The translations under genes were made by a program, and so were the position numbers. A stretch of 64,000 nt of DNA, from the NCBI RefSeq assembly GCF_002192415.1, contig NZ_CP021780.1, positions 3,348,001-3,412,000 on the forward strand. The letters are read 5' to 3'. The notes under the pieces were generated by a model. The model made no database searches. It was not told where the DNA came from and saw nothing but the letters and a program-made list of their open reading frames with translations. Shown one piece after another: positions 1 through 7,858 of the stretch. Each line of letters starts with the position of its first letter. Position 1 is the first letter of the stretch. The stretch is from Paenibacillus donghaensis. GTDB taxonomy: Bacteria > Bacillota > Bacilli > Paenibacillales > Paenibacillaceae.

Positions 1-81
1 CAGGTAGAGTTTATATTAGACGGCGATGATATTATTAAGCTCACTATACAAGCTGAGCATGTAGAATGGATTGACATCTAA
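1..81 (+). CDS. 3' end of an unidentified gene
   Basis: The window opens inside a reading frame on the plus strand. It runs 26 codons, ends in HVEWIDI and stops at TAA. It is charged and beta-like, and too short to assign. A hairpin follows directly, as expected for a gene end. The sequence after the stop resembles the intergenic cassette near 36,760-36,800 (shared GGGTACGGT.CTTCCGT), so the gene may belong to a phage-derived segment. Confidence 0.5.
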   Translation, partial: QVEFILDGDDIIKLTIQAEHVEWIDI

Positions 82-88
82 AAAATAA

Positions 89-107
89 CCCGCCAGTGCT
101 GGCAGGG
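89..107. terminator. hairpin after the partial gene
   Basis: CCCGCCAG-TG-CTGGC-A-GGG can fold into an eight-pair stem with one bulge, directly downstream of the stop at 81. There is no clear U-run on the plus strand, so it is a weak terminator candidate. Confidence 0.4.
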
Positions 108-242
108 TACGGTGCTTCCGTTGCGCCTATTCTACCTCACTCTGGGGCAAACTGTACATTACTATATTGTGGTGACGAAGATATAAAACCTCTCCCATCA
201 TTTACCTTTATATAGTAATATGACATTAAAGGAGCTGAGGTT

Positions 243-758
243 TTGAAAAAAGCAATCATAGGGCTAGTGGCTGGCATGCTGATCGGATCGGCGGGAATGG
301 CAGCTGCTGCGACAACTCAAACCGTCCAGGCTGTATTCGCTAAATTCACACTTTCTGTGGATGGCCAGAAGCAAACGCTGAAGAATGACCCGCTTGTCTA
401 TAAAGGCACGACATACTTGCCAGTCCGTGAGGTGGCCGAAATGACCGGCTACGGACTGGAGTATGATAACACGAAAAAATCAATTGATCTCAAATCGAAA
501 GGAACTGCCACTGCGAAGATTCCCGAAAACTGGATTTCTCTCGATGAACTCAAAAACCTGAACGTCACAATAACAGGAAACTTGACCGACACAATGGTCT
601 TAAAGACAGAATCAAAATCTTTAGAAATCCCATTGCCTGTGCAAAAAAAGGGGCTATACACTGCCAAGACTGAATCTGGAAACATAGAATTGAACTTTAG
701 TGAATCCGGTACACAGATCAATTTAGACAGTCTGTTGTCTGCCGGACTTATTCAATAA
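243..758 (+). CDS. secreted copper-amine-oxidase-N (stalk domain) protein
   Basis: A 171-residue exported protein. The N-terminus is a signal peptide (MKKAIIGLVAGMLIGS, cleavage probably after AMAAA-type residues near 23). Residues about 33-85 carry the stalk-domain pattern seen in copper amine oxidase N-terminal domains of Paenibacillus surface proteins (DGQKQ, YKGTTYLPVREVAE, YDNTKKSI). The C-terminal half is beta-rich and unassigned. The start is TTG at 243, preceded by AAAGGAGCTGAGG at a good distance. A second stalk-domain protein lies at 6852-7370. The domain is thought to support cell-surface or spore-surface proteins; no catalytic residues are visible. Confidence 0.75.
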   Translation: MKKAIIGLVAGMLIGSAGMAAAATTQTVQAVFAKFTLSVDGQKQTLKNDPLVYKGTTYLPVREVAEMTGYGLEYDNTKKSIDLKSKGTATAKIPENWISLDELKNLNVTITGNLTDTMVLKTESKSLEIPLPVQKKGLYTAKTESGNIELNFSESGTQINLDSLLSAGLIQ

Positions 759-993
759 TTGCCTTCCCCCGGCTTTGAACGAATAATTGGCTGACTACAG
801 TCGCAACAACGCGCCCGAGATTGTTGGGCGTTATTTTTATTTCGTGGAACTGCCCCCGGTTAACCCTTCCACTATCGTCTTTGCTCCGATAAGGTATGAT
901 ATCAATGTCTGCTCCGCTTGTCGCAGTAAAAGACACCATGGGGTTATAAGCAGCTACATTTAGCTGCTCAATCTGTACGATTCTGATGTCCAT
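748..993 (-). CDS. small hypothetical protein
   Basis: 81 residues from the ATG at 993, chosen because GGAGG lies seven bases upstream; an earlier in-frame ATG at 1023 has no ribosome site. The first 18 residues (IRIVQIEQLNVAAYNP) recall the opening of phage ParB-like domains, but the rest does not continue that family. It converges with and overlaps by 11 bases the stalk-domain gene on the other strand. No membrane segment is visible. Function unknown. Confidence 0.55.
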   Translation of the reverse strand: MDIRIVQIEQLNVAAYNPMVSFTATSGADIDIIPYRSKDDSGRVNRGQFHEIKITPNNLGRVVATVVSQLFVQSRGKAIIE

Positions 994-1005
994 TCTGATA
1001 CCTCC

Positions 1006-1036
1006 AAATAAAAAAGCACCCACTTATAGGTGCTTT
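1006..1036 (-). terminator. terminator of the 1053-1556 gene
   Basis: On the minus strand, AAAGCACC-loop-GGTGCTTT is followed by a T-run, 17 bases after the stop of the upstream gene. Confidence 0.7.
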
Positions 1037-1052
1037 AAGCATTTAAATAGCA

Positions 1053-1556
1053 TTAGAACTGTCTTGCGTTAATATTGAGGTTATACCTTGCTCCGTCACT
1101 GTTGTAAACATATACTTCCCAATTACCAGTAATTCCACCTGCCGGAATATCCTGAACGAAATTAAAGGTTTGTTGCGCTCCACCATTCAACTTATAGTTG
1201 TAAAATTCTGACCCATCACGCTTAATATTTACGTAAACTGGGGACGATGCATTATTTCTAACCCAAATGTTAAGTTGATCACCATTTCCTTTTCCTGTTG
1301 TAAACGAACTATTAAAGGCCGTGGCACCCGTATGAGTAACATCTTTAATAAAAATTGCATCCATTGGATAAAAAATTGTTTCATCAATGTTTTTTGTTCT
1401 AATGTGTACTAAATCTTGTACAGCATCATTTGTTATTGTGGATACTGAAGATTGTTGAGAAGGAGTTTCATTGACCACTTCAGATGCAACTGCAACGGAA
1501 GTGAGTGTCAACATGGCTGTTGCAAGAATAGCTGTCAACATTTTTTTCTTGTTCAT
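1053..1556 (-). CDS. secreted hypothetical protein
   Basis: 167 residues with a clear signal peptide (MNKKKMLTAILATAMLTLTS, likely cleavage after VAVAS near 25). The mature part has no cysteines that I can see and reads as a small beta-sandwich: NIWVRNNASSPVYVNI, then NWEVYVYNSDG near the end. The ATG at 1556 has GGAGAAAT upstream. The gene is flanked by a terminator on the 3' side and a 300-base AT-rich non-coding stretch on the 5' side. I do not recognise the family; an extracellular beta protein is the most that can be said. Confidence 0.65.
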   Translation of the reverse strand: MNKKKMLTAILATAMLTLTSVAVASEVVNETPSQQSSVSTITNDAVQDLVHIRTKNIDETIFYPMDAIFIKDVTHTGATAFNSSFTTGKGNGDQLNIWVRNNASSPVYVNIKRDGSEFYNYKLNGGAQQTFNFVQDIPAGGITGNWEVYVYNSDGARYNLNINARQF

Positions 1557-1850
1557 AAAGTAATTTCTCCTATAAATATGGTTTTTTTTCCTGAAAAATT
1601 AATAGTATATTGTTCCTCTGATATAAAAGTTACAATATTTTCATAATAATTACTTTATATTAATTATATATAATTTATCATTATATTAATTTATCCATTT
1701 GAGTTGAGTTGGTTTTTCATCTTTGGTTAGACAGAAACTCAGCAAGAGACGAAGAGAATGAGCCCCTCGTGCTCTTTTCCGCGCATCACCACACAAACAC
1801 GTGTTCCTGCATTCGAGGCCTGAGAACGGCTCACAGAAGGTCGTTTTCGG
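1557..1850. other. AT-rich intergenic stretch without a gene
   Basis: About 290 bases. The part next to 1556 is very AT-rich and should hold the promoter of the secreted gene on the minus strand, but no single -35/-10 pair stands out. The part from 1,710 to 1,850 is of average composition and contains no frame with a ribosome site. Confidence 0.5.
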
Positions 1851-1854
1851 ACAT

Positions 1855-1876
1855 AAAAAAAGCACCCGAAGGTGCT
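1855..1876 (-). terminator. terminator of the YjcQ-like fragment
   Basis: AGCACC-TTCG-GGTGCT followed by seven or more T on the minus strand; it overlaps the last codons of the upstream fragment. A textbook intrinsic terminator. Confidence 0.8.
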
Positions 1877-2108
1877 ATTTTAGCCAGTCACGAATTTCTT
1901 TTAAACCCTGATATGCCTTCGCCCAAGTGCTGTTTGATTCAAGGAACTCATGTCCCTTCATCGTAACGTTGCAATTATTTAGAAATACAATCGTTGCTGC
2001 TATTCCAACATTATCGATGTACCCTTCTTGCTTAATAATTTTCGCAACCTGTACAAATTCTTCCCGTGTTAAACCCAAGTCCTCAGCTTTTGGGACAGCC
2101 TCAACCAA
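1875..2108 (-). pseudogene. 5'-truncated YjcQ-like protein
   Basis: 77 codons matching the C-terminal part of YjcQ-family proteins, small winged-helix proteins often found in prophages. The hallmark end is present: VTMKGHEFLESNSTWAKAYQGLKEIRDWLK spread over the last 30 residues. YjcQ proteins usually start with about 20 further residues; here the only start is a TTG with no ribosome site, and the frame begins right after the end of the HAD gene at 2120. The 5' end was probably deleted when the junction with the HAD gene formed. Confidence 0.6.
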
Positions 2109-2119
2109 TAGAACAGTAA

Positions 2120-2905
2120 TTATAGGGAATCAACGAGCGGAAGCAGCTCATTCAAATGCTGAATTTCGTAGTCCGGCTGAATGTCCGGATTCGCTTCCTT
2201 GGAGTTTCTGTTAATCCAGACGGTTGTCAAACCGGCTGCCAGACCGCCGCGGATATCAGTAGTCAGCTTGTCCCCAACCATAACCCCTTGCTCTGGATCG
2301 ATCTCCAGCAGTCCAAGCGCGTGGAGGAAGATCTCCTTATCCGGCTTGCCTTTGCCGAAACTGCCTGAAATGACAATATGGTCAAAAAAAGGCACCAGTT
2401 CAGGCACACCATCCAGCTTCTCCTGCTGCAGCGCAGGACAACCGTTGGTCAGCAGCAACAGCTTCACTTTGCCCTGAAGCTGTTCAAGCACATGAAGAGT
2501 TTCTTCATAGATATACGGACGGCTGCGTCGTTCAGCCGCAAAACGTTCGGCTAACTCGGCTGCCAGCACCTCATCCTTAACACCCATGGCTTCCAGTCCG
2601 CGCCGCCACGATTCCTTGCGGTAGACCGGGGCCAGCTGCTCCATCATTCGGAACTCTGGCTGCTCACCGGCTGTGAAATTTCCCCATAAGGCTTCAAATG
2701 GATTAATTCCGATCATCTGAGTGAACGGAAAGGTCTCATAGGACTCATACAGACTTCTGGCTTCCCGGCGGACTGCTGTCTCCAGCTCCAGGGGGTCCAG
2801 GGCAATTCCCGCAGCCTCACAGGTAGTGCGGAAGGCCTCATCAATACTCCGGTCATCCCAGAGCAGTGTATCATCAAGGTCAAATAGTACGGCCGAAATT
2901 GGCAT
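2120..2905 (-). CDS. HAD-superfamily hydrolase, YsaA/YjjG type
   Basis: 261 residues. All four HAD motifs are visible: I, DLDDT at 9-13; II, LLTNG near 152-156; III, the lysine in GKGKPDKEIF near 185-192; IV, GVMVGDKLTTDI near 206-217. The size and cap position (C1 type, residues about 20-100) fit the YsaA/YjjG group, which dephosphorylates small phosphate esters or nucleotides; the true substrate cannot be read from sequence. The ATG at 2905 has GGGAGAA upstream. It stands alone: the neighbour upstream on this strand is separated by a perfect hairpin. Confidence 0.85.
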   Translation of the reverse strand: MPISAVLFDLDDTLLWDDRSIDEAFRTTCEAAGIALDPLELETAVRREARSLYESYETFPFTQMIGINPFEALWGNFTAGEQPEFRMMEQLAPVYRKESWRRGLEAMGVKDEVLAAELAERFAAERRSRPYIYEETLHVLEQLQGKVKLLLLTNGCPALQQEKLDGVPELVPFFDHIVISGSFGKGKPDKEIFLHALGLLEIDPEQGVMVGDKLTTDIRGGLAAGLTTVWINRNSKEANPDIQPDYEIQHLNELLPLVDSL

Positions 2906-2930
2906 TGCAGTTCTCCCTCTCCCTAAGAGC

Positions 2931-2957
2931 GTGTCTTCAAACCTCGTTTGAAGACAC
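2931..2957. repeat. perfect 12-bp hairpin
   Basis: GTGTCTTCAAAC-CTC-GTTTGAAGACAC is a perfect 12-pair stem with a three-base loop, between the membrane protein gene (ends 2977) and the HAD gene. There is no U-run on either side, so it may be a palindromic intergenic repeat or an RNA-processing site and not an intrinsic terminator. Confidence 0.6.
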
Positions 2958-2976
2958 CTCCCAGCTGGACTAATTA

Positions 2977-3501
2977 TTATTCGTGTTCTACTGCAACGTT
3001 GTTGTGCTTCGCAAAAGCCTCAAGACGTTCCCCGATCGCAACCGTATCGTATCGGTTAAAGAATCTGGAGAATACCCAGCGGCTGCGTTTGTTCTTATAC
3101 TTAATGGAAACGGCGCTGCGGGAGAGCGTAATCATCTCGATATCGGCAGCAGCCCACGAACGCTCACGGCTGAATTTGATAGTGGACAGCTTGGTCTTGT
3201 CAACCTTCAAATAAGGACGGCGGAAATACATCAGGGCTGCCAGCAGGAAATACAGCACAACCCCCAGCCAATTGGCCAATATGCCGCTTCCTTTGTTCTG
3301 ATCAATCGAGCCGACTACCCAGAACATGATTCCCAGCAATACGAGTACGAACGGGAATACAATGTTACGGCCTTTGAAAATATCACTTTTCTTGACCGAG
3401 CTGGATGTGGTGGCATAAATGGAATCCTTGCCTTGCTTCTTTCTCTGCTTGTTGATCTGCTGTGTGTTGCGTTGAACCATTCTTTCCCAAGAACGGGCCA
3501 T
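2977..3501 (-). CDS. two-pass membrane protein
   Basis: 174 residues. A basic, Gln/Lys-rich N-terminus (1-45) is followed by two transmembrane helices (about 48-66 and 74-93), then a soluble tail resembling a short PH-like or YcxB-like region (KFSRERSWAAADIEMITLSRS). The start ATG at 3501 has AGGGGGAACTTAC upstream. Gene order places it between ynzC and a HAD phosphatase, a neighbourhood I associate with Paenibacillus. Function unknown; a membrane-anchored cytoplasmic domain is likely. Confidence 0.65.
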   Translation of the reverse strand: MARSWERMVQRNTQQINKQRKKQGKDSIYATTSSSVKKSDIFKGRNIVFPFVLVLLGIMFWVVGSIDQNKGSGILANWLGVVLYFLLAALMYFRRPYLKVDKTKLSTIKFSRERSWAAADIEMITLSRSAVSIKYKNKRSRWVFSRFFNRYDTVAIGERLEAFAKHNNVAVEHE

Positions 3502-3549
3502 GTAAGTTCCCCCTAGTCATTCTATAATATCTGTGAAAAGGAACAAGGA

Positions 3550-3759
3550 TTAATGCAACAGATCCTTGCCGCCTTGTCCATCCTCATCCTTATCCACAAT
3601 CTCTATCGTCTCCAGCTGGTTGCGGAAGTTATTGCGGATATTGCCAAGATAAATCTCGCGGAGCTTGGCGCGTTCGGCCACTTCCTCTTCGTTTAGGCCG
3701 CCGTTCTTATGCTTGCGTGCCAATTCGTTGATTCGCGCGACCAGTTCATCTATATTCAA
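3550..3759 (-). CDS. ynzC: DUF896 protein YnzC
   Basis: 69 residues of the DUF896 family: two helices with NIDELVARINELARKHK and RAKLREIYL. The TTG at 3759 is taken as the start because AGGAGGGG lies six bases upstream; the upstream ATG at 3819 has none and would add 20 residues not seen in the family. In Bacillus subtilis, ynzC lies with yneA beside lexA and belongs to the SOS operon. Here the order yneA-ynzC is kept, although a terminator-like hairpin separates them. The molecular role of DUF896 proteins is not established. Confidence 0.9.
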   Translation of the reverse strand: MNIDELVARINELARKHKNGGLNEEEVAERAKLREIYLGNIRNNFRNQLETIEIVDKDEDGQGGKDLLH

Positions 3760-3805
3760 TGTGGTTCCCCTCCTAAATAATTTCATTCTAACTGTGCCAT
3801 GAGAA

Positions 3806-3842
3806 AAAGAGCTTGTCAAGGTCTACTCCCTTGCAAGCTCTC
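3806..3842 (-). terminator. terminator after yneA
   Basis: On the minus strand AGAGCTTG-CAAGG pairs with CCTTG-ACAAGCTCT and is followed by TTTTTCT. It lies between yneA and ynzC, so ynzC may depend on read-through or a separate promoter. Confidence 0.65.
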
Positions 3843-3870
3843 GATGGATGGATATACGGTTATACTGAGG

Positions 3871-4284
3871 TCAGTAAACAGGTAAAGCTATAACTTCTCC
3901 AGCTTGGATCTCACTGCCTTGAATACCATTATGCATTCTTATTCCTTCTATATATACAGCCGTCTTCATACCGGCCGGTTTATTCTCCAGTGCAATGTTC
4001 CAAAGCGTATCACCCCGTTCAACGACGATCATTTTCTCTTGTCTCAATGAGGCTACCGATCCAGCAAATACATTGCCAACTACGGTGAAACCCGAAATGA
4101 TAAGTACAAATACCAGTGCAAATTTAAACAGCTTGTCCTGTGTGAACAGTCCTGAGAAGGCTTGATTCCAGATTGCCGCGAAATTAGCAGTCTTACTGCT
4201 GCCACCAGCAGTGTGTGCAGTTGTTTTAGCGTTAGTTTCATTACTTTTATCATAGATGCTGACATAGGTACTGTATTTCAACAT
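3871..4284 (-). CDS. yneA: SOS cell-division suppressor YneA-like, LysM protein
   Basis: 137 residues from the ATG at 4284, chosen for GGAGG ten bases upstream. A cytoplasmic N-terminus is followed by one transmembrane helix (about 65-85, FALVFVLIISGF) and a C-terminal LysM domain (VVERGDTLWNIALENKP through the end). This is the architecture of YneA, which delays septation during the SOS response and is quickly degraded. It is divergent from lexA across four LexA boxes, the standard arrangement. The N-terminal region (about 60 residues) is longer than in B. subtilis YneA. Confidence 0.85.
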   Translation of the reverse strand: MLKYSTYVSIYDKSNETNAKTTAHTAGGSSKTANFAAIWNQAFSGLFTQDKLFKFALVFVLIISGFTVVGNVFAGSVASLRQEKMIVVERGDTLWNIALENKPAGMKTAVYIEGIRMHNGIQGSEIQAGEVIALPVY

Positions 4285-4333
4285 AATAATCATCCTCCAA
4301 ACACTTGTTCTTACTTTCGAAAATAATATAACA

Positions 4334-4377
4334 CGAACATGTGTTTTGTTCAATAGTTTTTTTCGAACAATTGTTCC
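4334..4377. promoter_or_regulatory. two LexA (SOS) boxes, yneA side
   Basis: CGAACATGTGTTTT (4334-4347) and CGAACAATTGTTCC (4364-4377) match the Gram-positive LexA box CGAAC-N4-GTTCG. They lie 50-95 bases upstream of the yneA start and should control yneA and ynzC. Confidence 0.85.
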
Positions 4378-4407
4378 CTTTATTTAAATAGATTATGAGA
4401 ACAGGTT

Positions 4408-4437
4408 AGAACTTATGTTTGTACGAACGGAAGTTCT
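4408..4437. promoter_or_regulatory. two LexA (SOS) boxes, lexA side
   Basis: AGAACTTATGTTTG (4408-4421) and CGAACGGAAGTTCT (4424-4437) are two further LexA boxes, two bases apart, 45-75 bases upstream of the lexA start. They fit autoregulation of lexA. Confidence 0.8.
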
Positions 4438-4480
4438 ATGTTATACTTTTCCCAAACATTACTATATGGGGTTGATTCCG

Positions 4481-5107
4481 ATGTCAAAGATTTCGAGTCG
4501 TCAGCTGGCGATCCTGGAATTCATACGTAACGAAGTCCGCAGCAAGGGTTATCCGCCTTCCGTCAGAGAAATCGGCGAAGCGGTTGGCCTTGCCTCCAGT
4601 TCCACCGTACACGGTCACCTGGACCGACTGGAGAAGAAAGGTCTGATCCGCCGGGACCCAACCAAACCCCGCGCTATTGAGCTGCTGGGCCAGGATGATT
4701 CCGAGAATGCACATCAATTCGCACATACGGTAACGCGCGTTCCTGTTGTAGGCAAGGTCACTGCCGGAGTACCTATCACAGCTACAGAGAATATTGAGGA
4801 CTACTTCCCGCTTCCTACTCATTATGTTGGTGACAATAAAGTGTTTATGTTGTCCGTTCTGGGCGACAGCATGGTGGACGCCGGCATTATGAACGGCGAT
4901 TATGTAATCGTCCGCCAGCAGCAGACCGCTGACAATGGCGATATCGTCGTTGCCATGACTGAAGAAGATGAAGCAACTGTTAAGACCTTTTATAAGGAAC
5001 GCGATCATATCCGCCTGCAGCCGGAGAATCCGGCCTACGAGCCTTTGCGACTGAACCGGGTTACCATTCTTGGCCGCGTCATTGGATTGTTCCGCGACAT
5101 TCATTAA
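4481..5107 (+). CDS. lexA: SOS repressor LexA
   Basis: 208 residues from the ATG at 4481 (MSKISSRQ, the usual LexA opening); the frame is open further upstream but only through operator DNA. An N-terminal winged helix ([21 protein letters not shown]) is followed by the self-cleavage site in VTAGVP near residue 92. The peptidase S24 domain has catalytic Ser in GDSMVDAG and Lys in ATVKTFY. It represses SOS genes until RecA filaments trigger autocleavage. Four boxes upstream and one more before the next gene (5217) are its likely targets here. Confidence 0.97.
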   Translation: MSKISSRQLAILEFIRNEVRSKGYPPSVREIGEAVGLASSSTVHGHLDRLEKKGLIRRDPTKPRAIELLGQDDSENAHQFAHTVTRVPVVGKVTAGVPITATENIEDYFPLPTHYVGDNKVFMLSVLGDSMVDAGIMNGDYVIVRQQQTADNGDIVVAMTEEDEATVKTFYKERDHIRLQPENPAYEPLRLNRVTILGRVIGLFRDIH

Positions 5108-5160
5108 TCTCCGCACTATGATCACGGTACCAAGTTATTCCCTCTTCCTTTATATTCCAG

Positions 5161-5195
5161 GCTGCTCCGCATCTTCGCGGGGCAGTTTTTTTATT
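5161..5195 (+). terminator. lexA terminator
   Basis: CTGCTCCGC-ATCTTC-GCGGGGCAG followed by seven T, 55 bases after the lexA stop. Confidence 0.85.
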
Positions 5196-5216
5196 ATCCT
5201 TTATGAATCACCATTC

Positions 5217-5252
5217 AGAACAAATGTTCGCATTGCTTGTTTTTGGCATAAT
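5217..5252 (+). promoter_or_regulatory. LexA box and promoter upstream of the L,D-transpeptidase
   Basis: AGAACAAATGTTCG (5217-5230) has the GAAC-N4-GTTC core of a LexA box. Its right half overlaps a possible -35 (TGTTCG, 5225-5230), 16 bases before a -10 CATAAT (5247-5252). The next gene starts at 5310. This would place the L,D-transpeptidase under SOS control. Confidence 0.6.
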
Positions 5253-5309
5253 GATTAACGTCCGCCCTGCCGCCTACATATTCTGTATTAAAAAGGAGCA
5301 TCCTTCCTT

Positions 5310-5648
5310 ATGCCCAACTACCGCATTATCGTGGATCTTTCACAACGCATGTTATACCTGCTGGATGACGATATCGTCGTCAGAGGGTTCCCCATCGGCA
5401 TCGGCAAGATGTTAACCCAATCCCCTGTCGGGGATTACACCATTATCAACAAGCAGCGTAACCCTGGGGGACCTTTTGGCGCCTTCTGGATGGGCCTGTC
5501 CAAACCTCACTATGGGATTCATGGCACCAATGACCCTTCTTCTATCGGCAAAGAGGTGTCGCACGGCTGTATTCGGATGTTTAACGCCGATGTGCTTGCC
5601 CTGCAGGCTCTAGTGCCGATTGGCACCAGGGTTACCATTCGACAGTAG
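5310..5648 (+). CDS. L,D-transpeptidase, YkuD domain
   Basis: 112 residues, a minimal YkuD catalytic domain. The signature HGTN (near 78-81) is followed by SHGCIRM with the nucleophilic Cys near residue 94. There is no LysM and no obvious signal peptide, unlike B. subtilis YkuD, so either it leaves the cell by another route or it acts on spore or cytoplasm-facing substrate. Such enzymes make 3-3 peptidoglycan crosslinks or attach proteins. AAAAGGAGC lies upstream of the ATG at 5310. The LexA box and promoter upstream suggest induction with DNA damage. Confidence 0.85.
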   Translation: MPNYRIIVDLSQRMLYLLDDDIVVRGFPIGIGKMLTQSPVGDYTIINKQRNPGGPFGAFWMGLSKPHYGIHGTNDPSSIGKEVSHGCIRMFNADVLALQALVPIGTRVTIRQ

Positions 5649-5682
5649 ATAATCAACCATCCATAAGGTCAGCGCAACAGTA

Positions 5683-5723
5683 AACACCTCCGCAGATCGT
5701 AGCTCACGATTCACGGAGGTGTT
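5683..5723. terminator. terminator after the L,D-transpeptidase
   Basis: AACACCTCCG pairs perfectly with CGGAGGTGTT across a 21-base loop, followed by ATTTCT. It works best on the plus strand. Confidence 0.6.
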
Positions 5724-5801
5724 ATTTCTCAATATGCAATAAAACTCATCGTTTCTGGTAGACAAACATATGTTAGGGTAAGAAGCAGGAGGTGGACACT
5801 C

Positions 5802-5957
5802 ATGTTAATGGTGCTTGTATGGGTATTTGCGGGGGCCGGTATTCTCATGCTGCTGGCTGCAGCGGGCTTAAAGCTGGTATATATGTATCCTGTTACTGAT
5901 GTCAATAAGCTGATTGTGGCCGCAGAATCGCTATTGCCTTGCGTGATCCCGGCGTAA
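5802..5957 (+). CDS. small single-pass membrane protein
   Basis: 51 residues. The ATG at 5802 follows AGGAGGTGG at eight bases, one of the strongest ribosome sites in the window. The first 30 residues form a hydrophobic helix (MVLVWVFAGAGILMLLAAAG), followed by a short soluble tail ending in PCVIPA. No family recognised; the strong translation start is the main argument that the gene is real. Confidence 0.65.
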   Translation: MLMVLVWVFAGAGILMLLAAAGLKLVYMYPVTDVNKLIVAAESLLPCVIPA

Positions 5958-6157
5958 CACCCTAAAAACAGTGATTGCCTCACAAGACGCTTTAGAATAA
6001 CTTCCCAGGAATGAACCCACACCATAATGGGGAACAACGGACCGGATTTATTTATTATTTTTCTATATGTTCTCTCGTTAACAGGGTACATCCCTTCCTT
6101 AATCTTGTTTGCCATACCACTCCGGATCAAAATCCAGCTCCAGTGCTTTGCCCAGTT

Positions 6158-6715
6158 CTACTTCAATTTAATAGTCAATTTGTCCGTTACGGTATCGAAA
6201 ACAAGCTCCTTCTCGCTGGTCCACCTGCCCTTCTGCAGTCCCAGTACCTCTTCAGGAGTCAGCGGGTTGTCATGAATCGGTAGCGTATAGGTATACTGCT
6301 GGCCGACAAGCTTGCTCATCCACAGTCCGCTGCAGTCCTTCTGATAAAATTCAAAGACATACGAGGTGTCAATCATCACGAACCTGTGGTACTTCACAAC
6401 TATACTTTCCGACCGTTCCGGGGAAGGCAAAAAAACATACTGATTGCCTATAAAGCTAAACACTAGATACGAGCCTGCGAGAACAATCAGGAGTACTGGA
6501 ATGGAATAGAACACCGCAGCCCGTTTCCGCAGCAGCAACATTATCCCAATAACAACAAACAGATTGAAGGCTACAATATAGAACATTGGCGGTGCCACAT
6601 ACGGAACAGGATAAATTTCCTGCATACGCAGCACATACAACAACAAATCCGTCAGAAGCAGGATCACCAGCAAGATTAGAGCTTTATTATAATGAATCTT
6701 CTGTACTTCCGGCAT
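6158..6715 (-). CDS. membrane protein with extracytoplasmic tail
   Basis: 185 residues from the ATG at 6715 (GGGGTGAT upstream). Three transmembrane helices lie at about 15-33, 46-63 and 70-90, followed by a soluble C-terminal domain of about 90 residues with paired Phe/Tyr-rich strands (YHRFVMIDTSYVFEFYQ, QQYTYTLPIHDN). No catalytic motif is visible. It stands alone between convergent genes. Family unknown. Confidence 0.65.
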   Translation of the reverse strand: MPEVQKIHYNKALILLVILLLTDLLLYVLRMQEIYPVPYVAPPMFYIVAFNLFVVIGIMLLLRKRAAVFYSIPVLLIVLAGSYLVFSFIGNQYVFLPSPERSESIVVKYHRFVMIDTSYVFEFYQKDCSGLWMSKLVGQQYTYTLPIHDNPLTPEEVLGLQKGRWTSEKELVFDTVTDKLTIKLK

Positions 6716-6851
6716 ATCATCACCCCTGATTAACGTTACGCTAATCATAATGGGCGCGATCCAGGGAATAAAGAGAAACTAATCCTCAGTTATTTCCTGT
6801 TATATGAGGCTTCTACATTATTGCAGCGAAGAAACATGAGGCTTTTAGGGT

Positions 6852-7370
6852 TTATTTTTGCAGTTCATTTTGCTTTTGCTGCAGCAGCTTGTCATATTCG
6901 CCCTGATATTGCCTTAATTTATTCTTCAGCGGTGTACTGTAAGGCTCCAGCTTTAACATAGAACGCGTGGTCAAAATATTGTTTACGACTGCATTGATTT
7001 TGGCGTCAATCGCATTGATGCGGATCTTGGCTGCTGCAATTGCCGGATTAGGCGTCACTATCTGCATCGGATCGATAATAGCCGGATCTGGCCGGTCAGA
7101 CGTTGAACCCGAAGGTTTGCTTCGCTCTTCAAAATTTATCGTTTTGTCGGCAACCGTTACATCGAATCCGGCCAGTTCACCGATCGCACGCACAGGAGCG
7201 TAACTTTTCCCGTCAATCACAATGGCCGGATCGGCCAGCTTTTTCCCGTATATAGTTACAATAAATTCAGCCTGGATCTTTTTTCCGATTAGTGATACAG
7301 ATGAACCCAGGGCCTCAGCACTGATCAACAGCAGCACTGCGGCGACAAATCCTGCTACGATTTTTTTCAT
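6852..7370 (-). CDS. secreted stalk-domain protein with C-terminal coiled coil
   Basis: 172 residues from the ATG at 7370. A signal peptide (MKKIVAGFVAAVLLLISAEA) is followed by a copper-amine-oxidase-N-type stalk domain (about 30-85: VTIYGKKLADPAIVIDGKSYAPVRAIGELAGF in short motifs), a Pro/Ser linker, and a helical tail rich in Lys, Gln and Leu (about 120-172) that looks like a coiled coil. It resembles the 243-758 protein in its first half only. Probably a cell-envelope protein; function unknown. Confidence 0.75.
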   Translation of the reverse strand: MKKIVAGFVAAVLLLISAEALGSSVSLIGKKIQAEFIVTIYGKKLADPAIVIDGKSYAPVRAIGELAGFDVTVADKTINFEERSKPSGSTSDRPDPAIIDPMQIVTPNPAIAAAKIRINAIDAKINAVVNNILTTRSMLKLEPYSTPLKNKLRQYQGEYDKLLQQKQNELQK

Positions 7371-7503
7371 TGATTCTTCTCTCCCCGCATAGTACATTAC
7401 CTTTATTTTAGCACTTCACAGCACTATTTAGGAAATGAAAGGATATGCAGGACAGGCTGCCAGAGCAGAATAGCCCCCACTTACGGACAAATGCTCCTGC
7501 TTG

Positions 7504-7713
7504 CTATAAATTTAAGTCGTCGGAATCAGCGGATTCGAAGCGGGTGCGGATTTCACGGTTTTTGGCATAAATGTAGAGGTCGAGCGCTACAATGCCTCTG
7601 CGTGCAAGCTTGATCACCAGCACGATAATATAAATCGTCACCCCTACCGAAACCAGCCAGAGCACCAATAACAAAGGATGAAACAAATTGAACATAAAGA
7701 TACCATTCTGCAA
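7504..7713 (-). CDS. small single-pass membrane protein
   Basis: About 69 residues. TTG at 7713 is preferred as the start because GGGGAG lies seven bases upstream; ATG at 7695 is the alternative. One transmembrane helix (PLLLVLWLVSVGVTIYIIVLVI) precedes a basic stretch and an acidic end (ESADSDDLNL). This layout matches small Paenibacillus membrane proteins of unknown function. Confidence 0.6.
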   Translation of the reverse strand: MQNGIFMFNLFHPLLLVLWLVSVGVTIYIIVLVIKLARRGIVALDLYIYAKNREIRTRFESADSDDLNL

Positions 7714-7827
7714 AATAAGCTCTCCCCTCTTCAAAACGAAAAAAATAGATCGTCCCCGTTTGGAACAATCTGTTAATTATAGAAGAAAGCTATATAGGTG
7801 TAAAACGATATTGTCACACCAGACAAC

Positions 7828-7856
7828 AAAAAAAGCCTCTCAGCAGCAGGGCTTTT
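7828..7856 (-). terminator. terminator of the 7859-8080 gene
   Basis: On the minus strand AAAAGCCC-loop-GGCTTTTTTT follows the stop codon within three bases. Confidence 0.75.
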
Positions 7857-7858
7857 GG

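Noticed and set aside
1709..1966. Plus-strand 85-codon frame MVFHLWLDRN
   Set aside because: No ribosome site; it crosses a terminator and the YjcQ-like remnant on the other strand.
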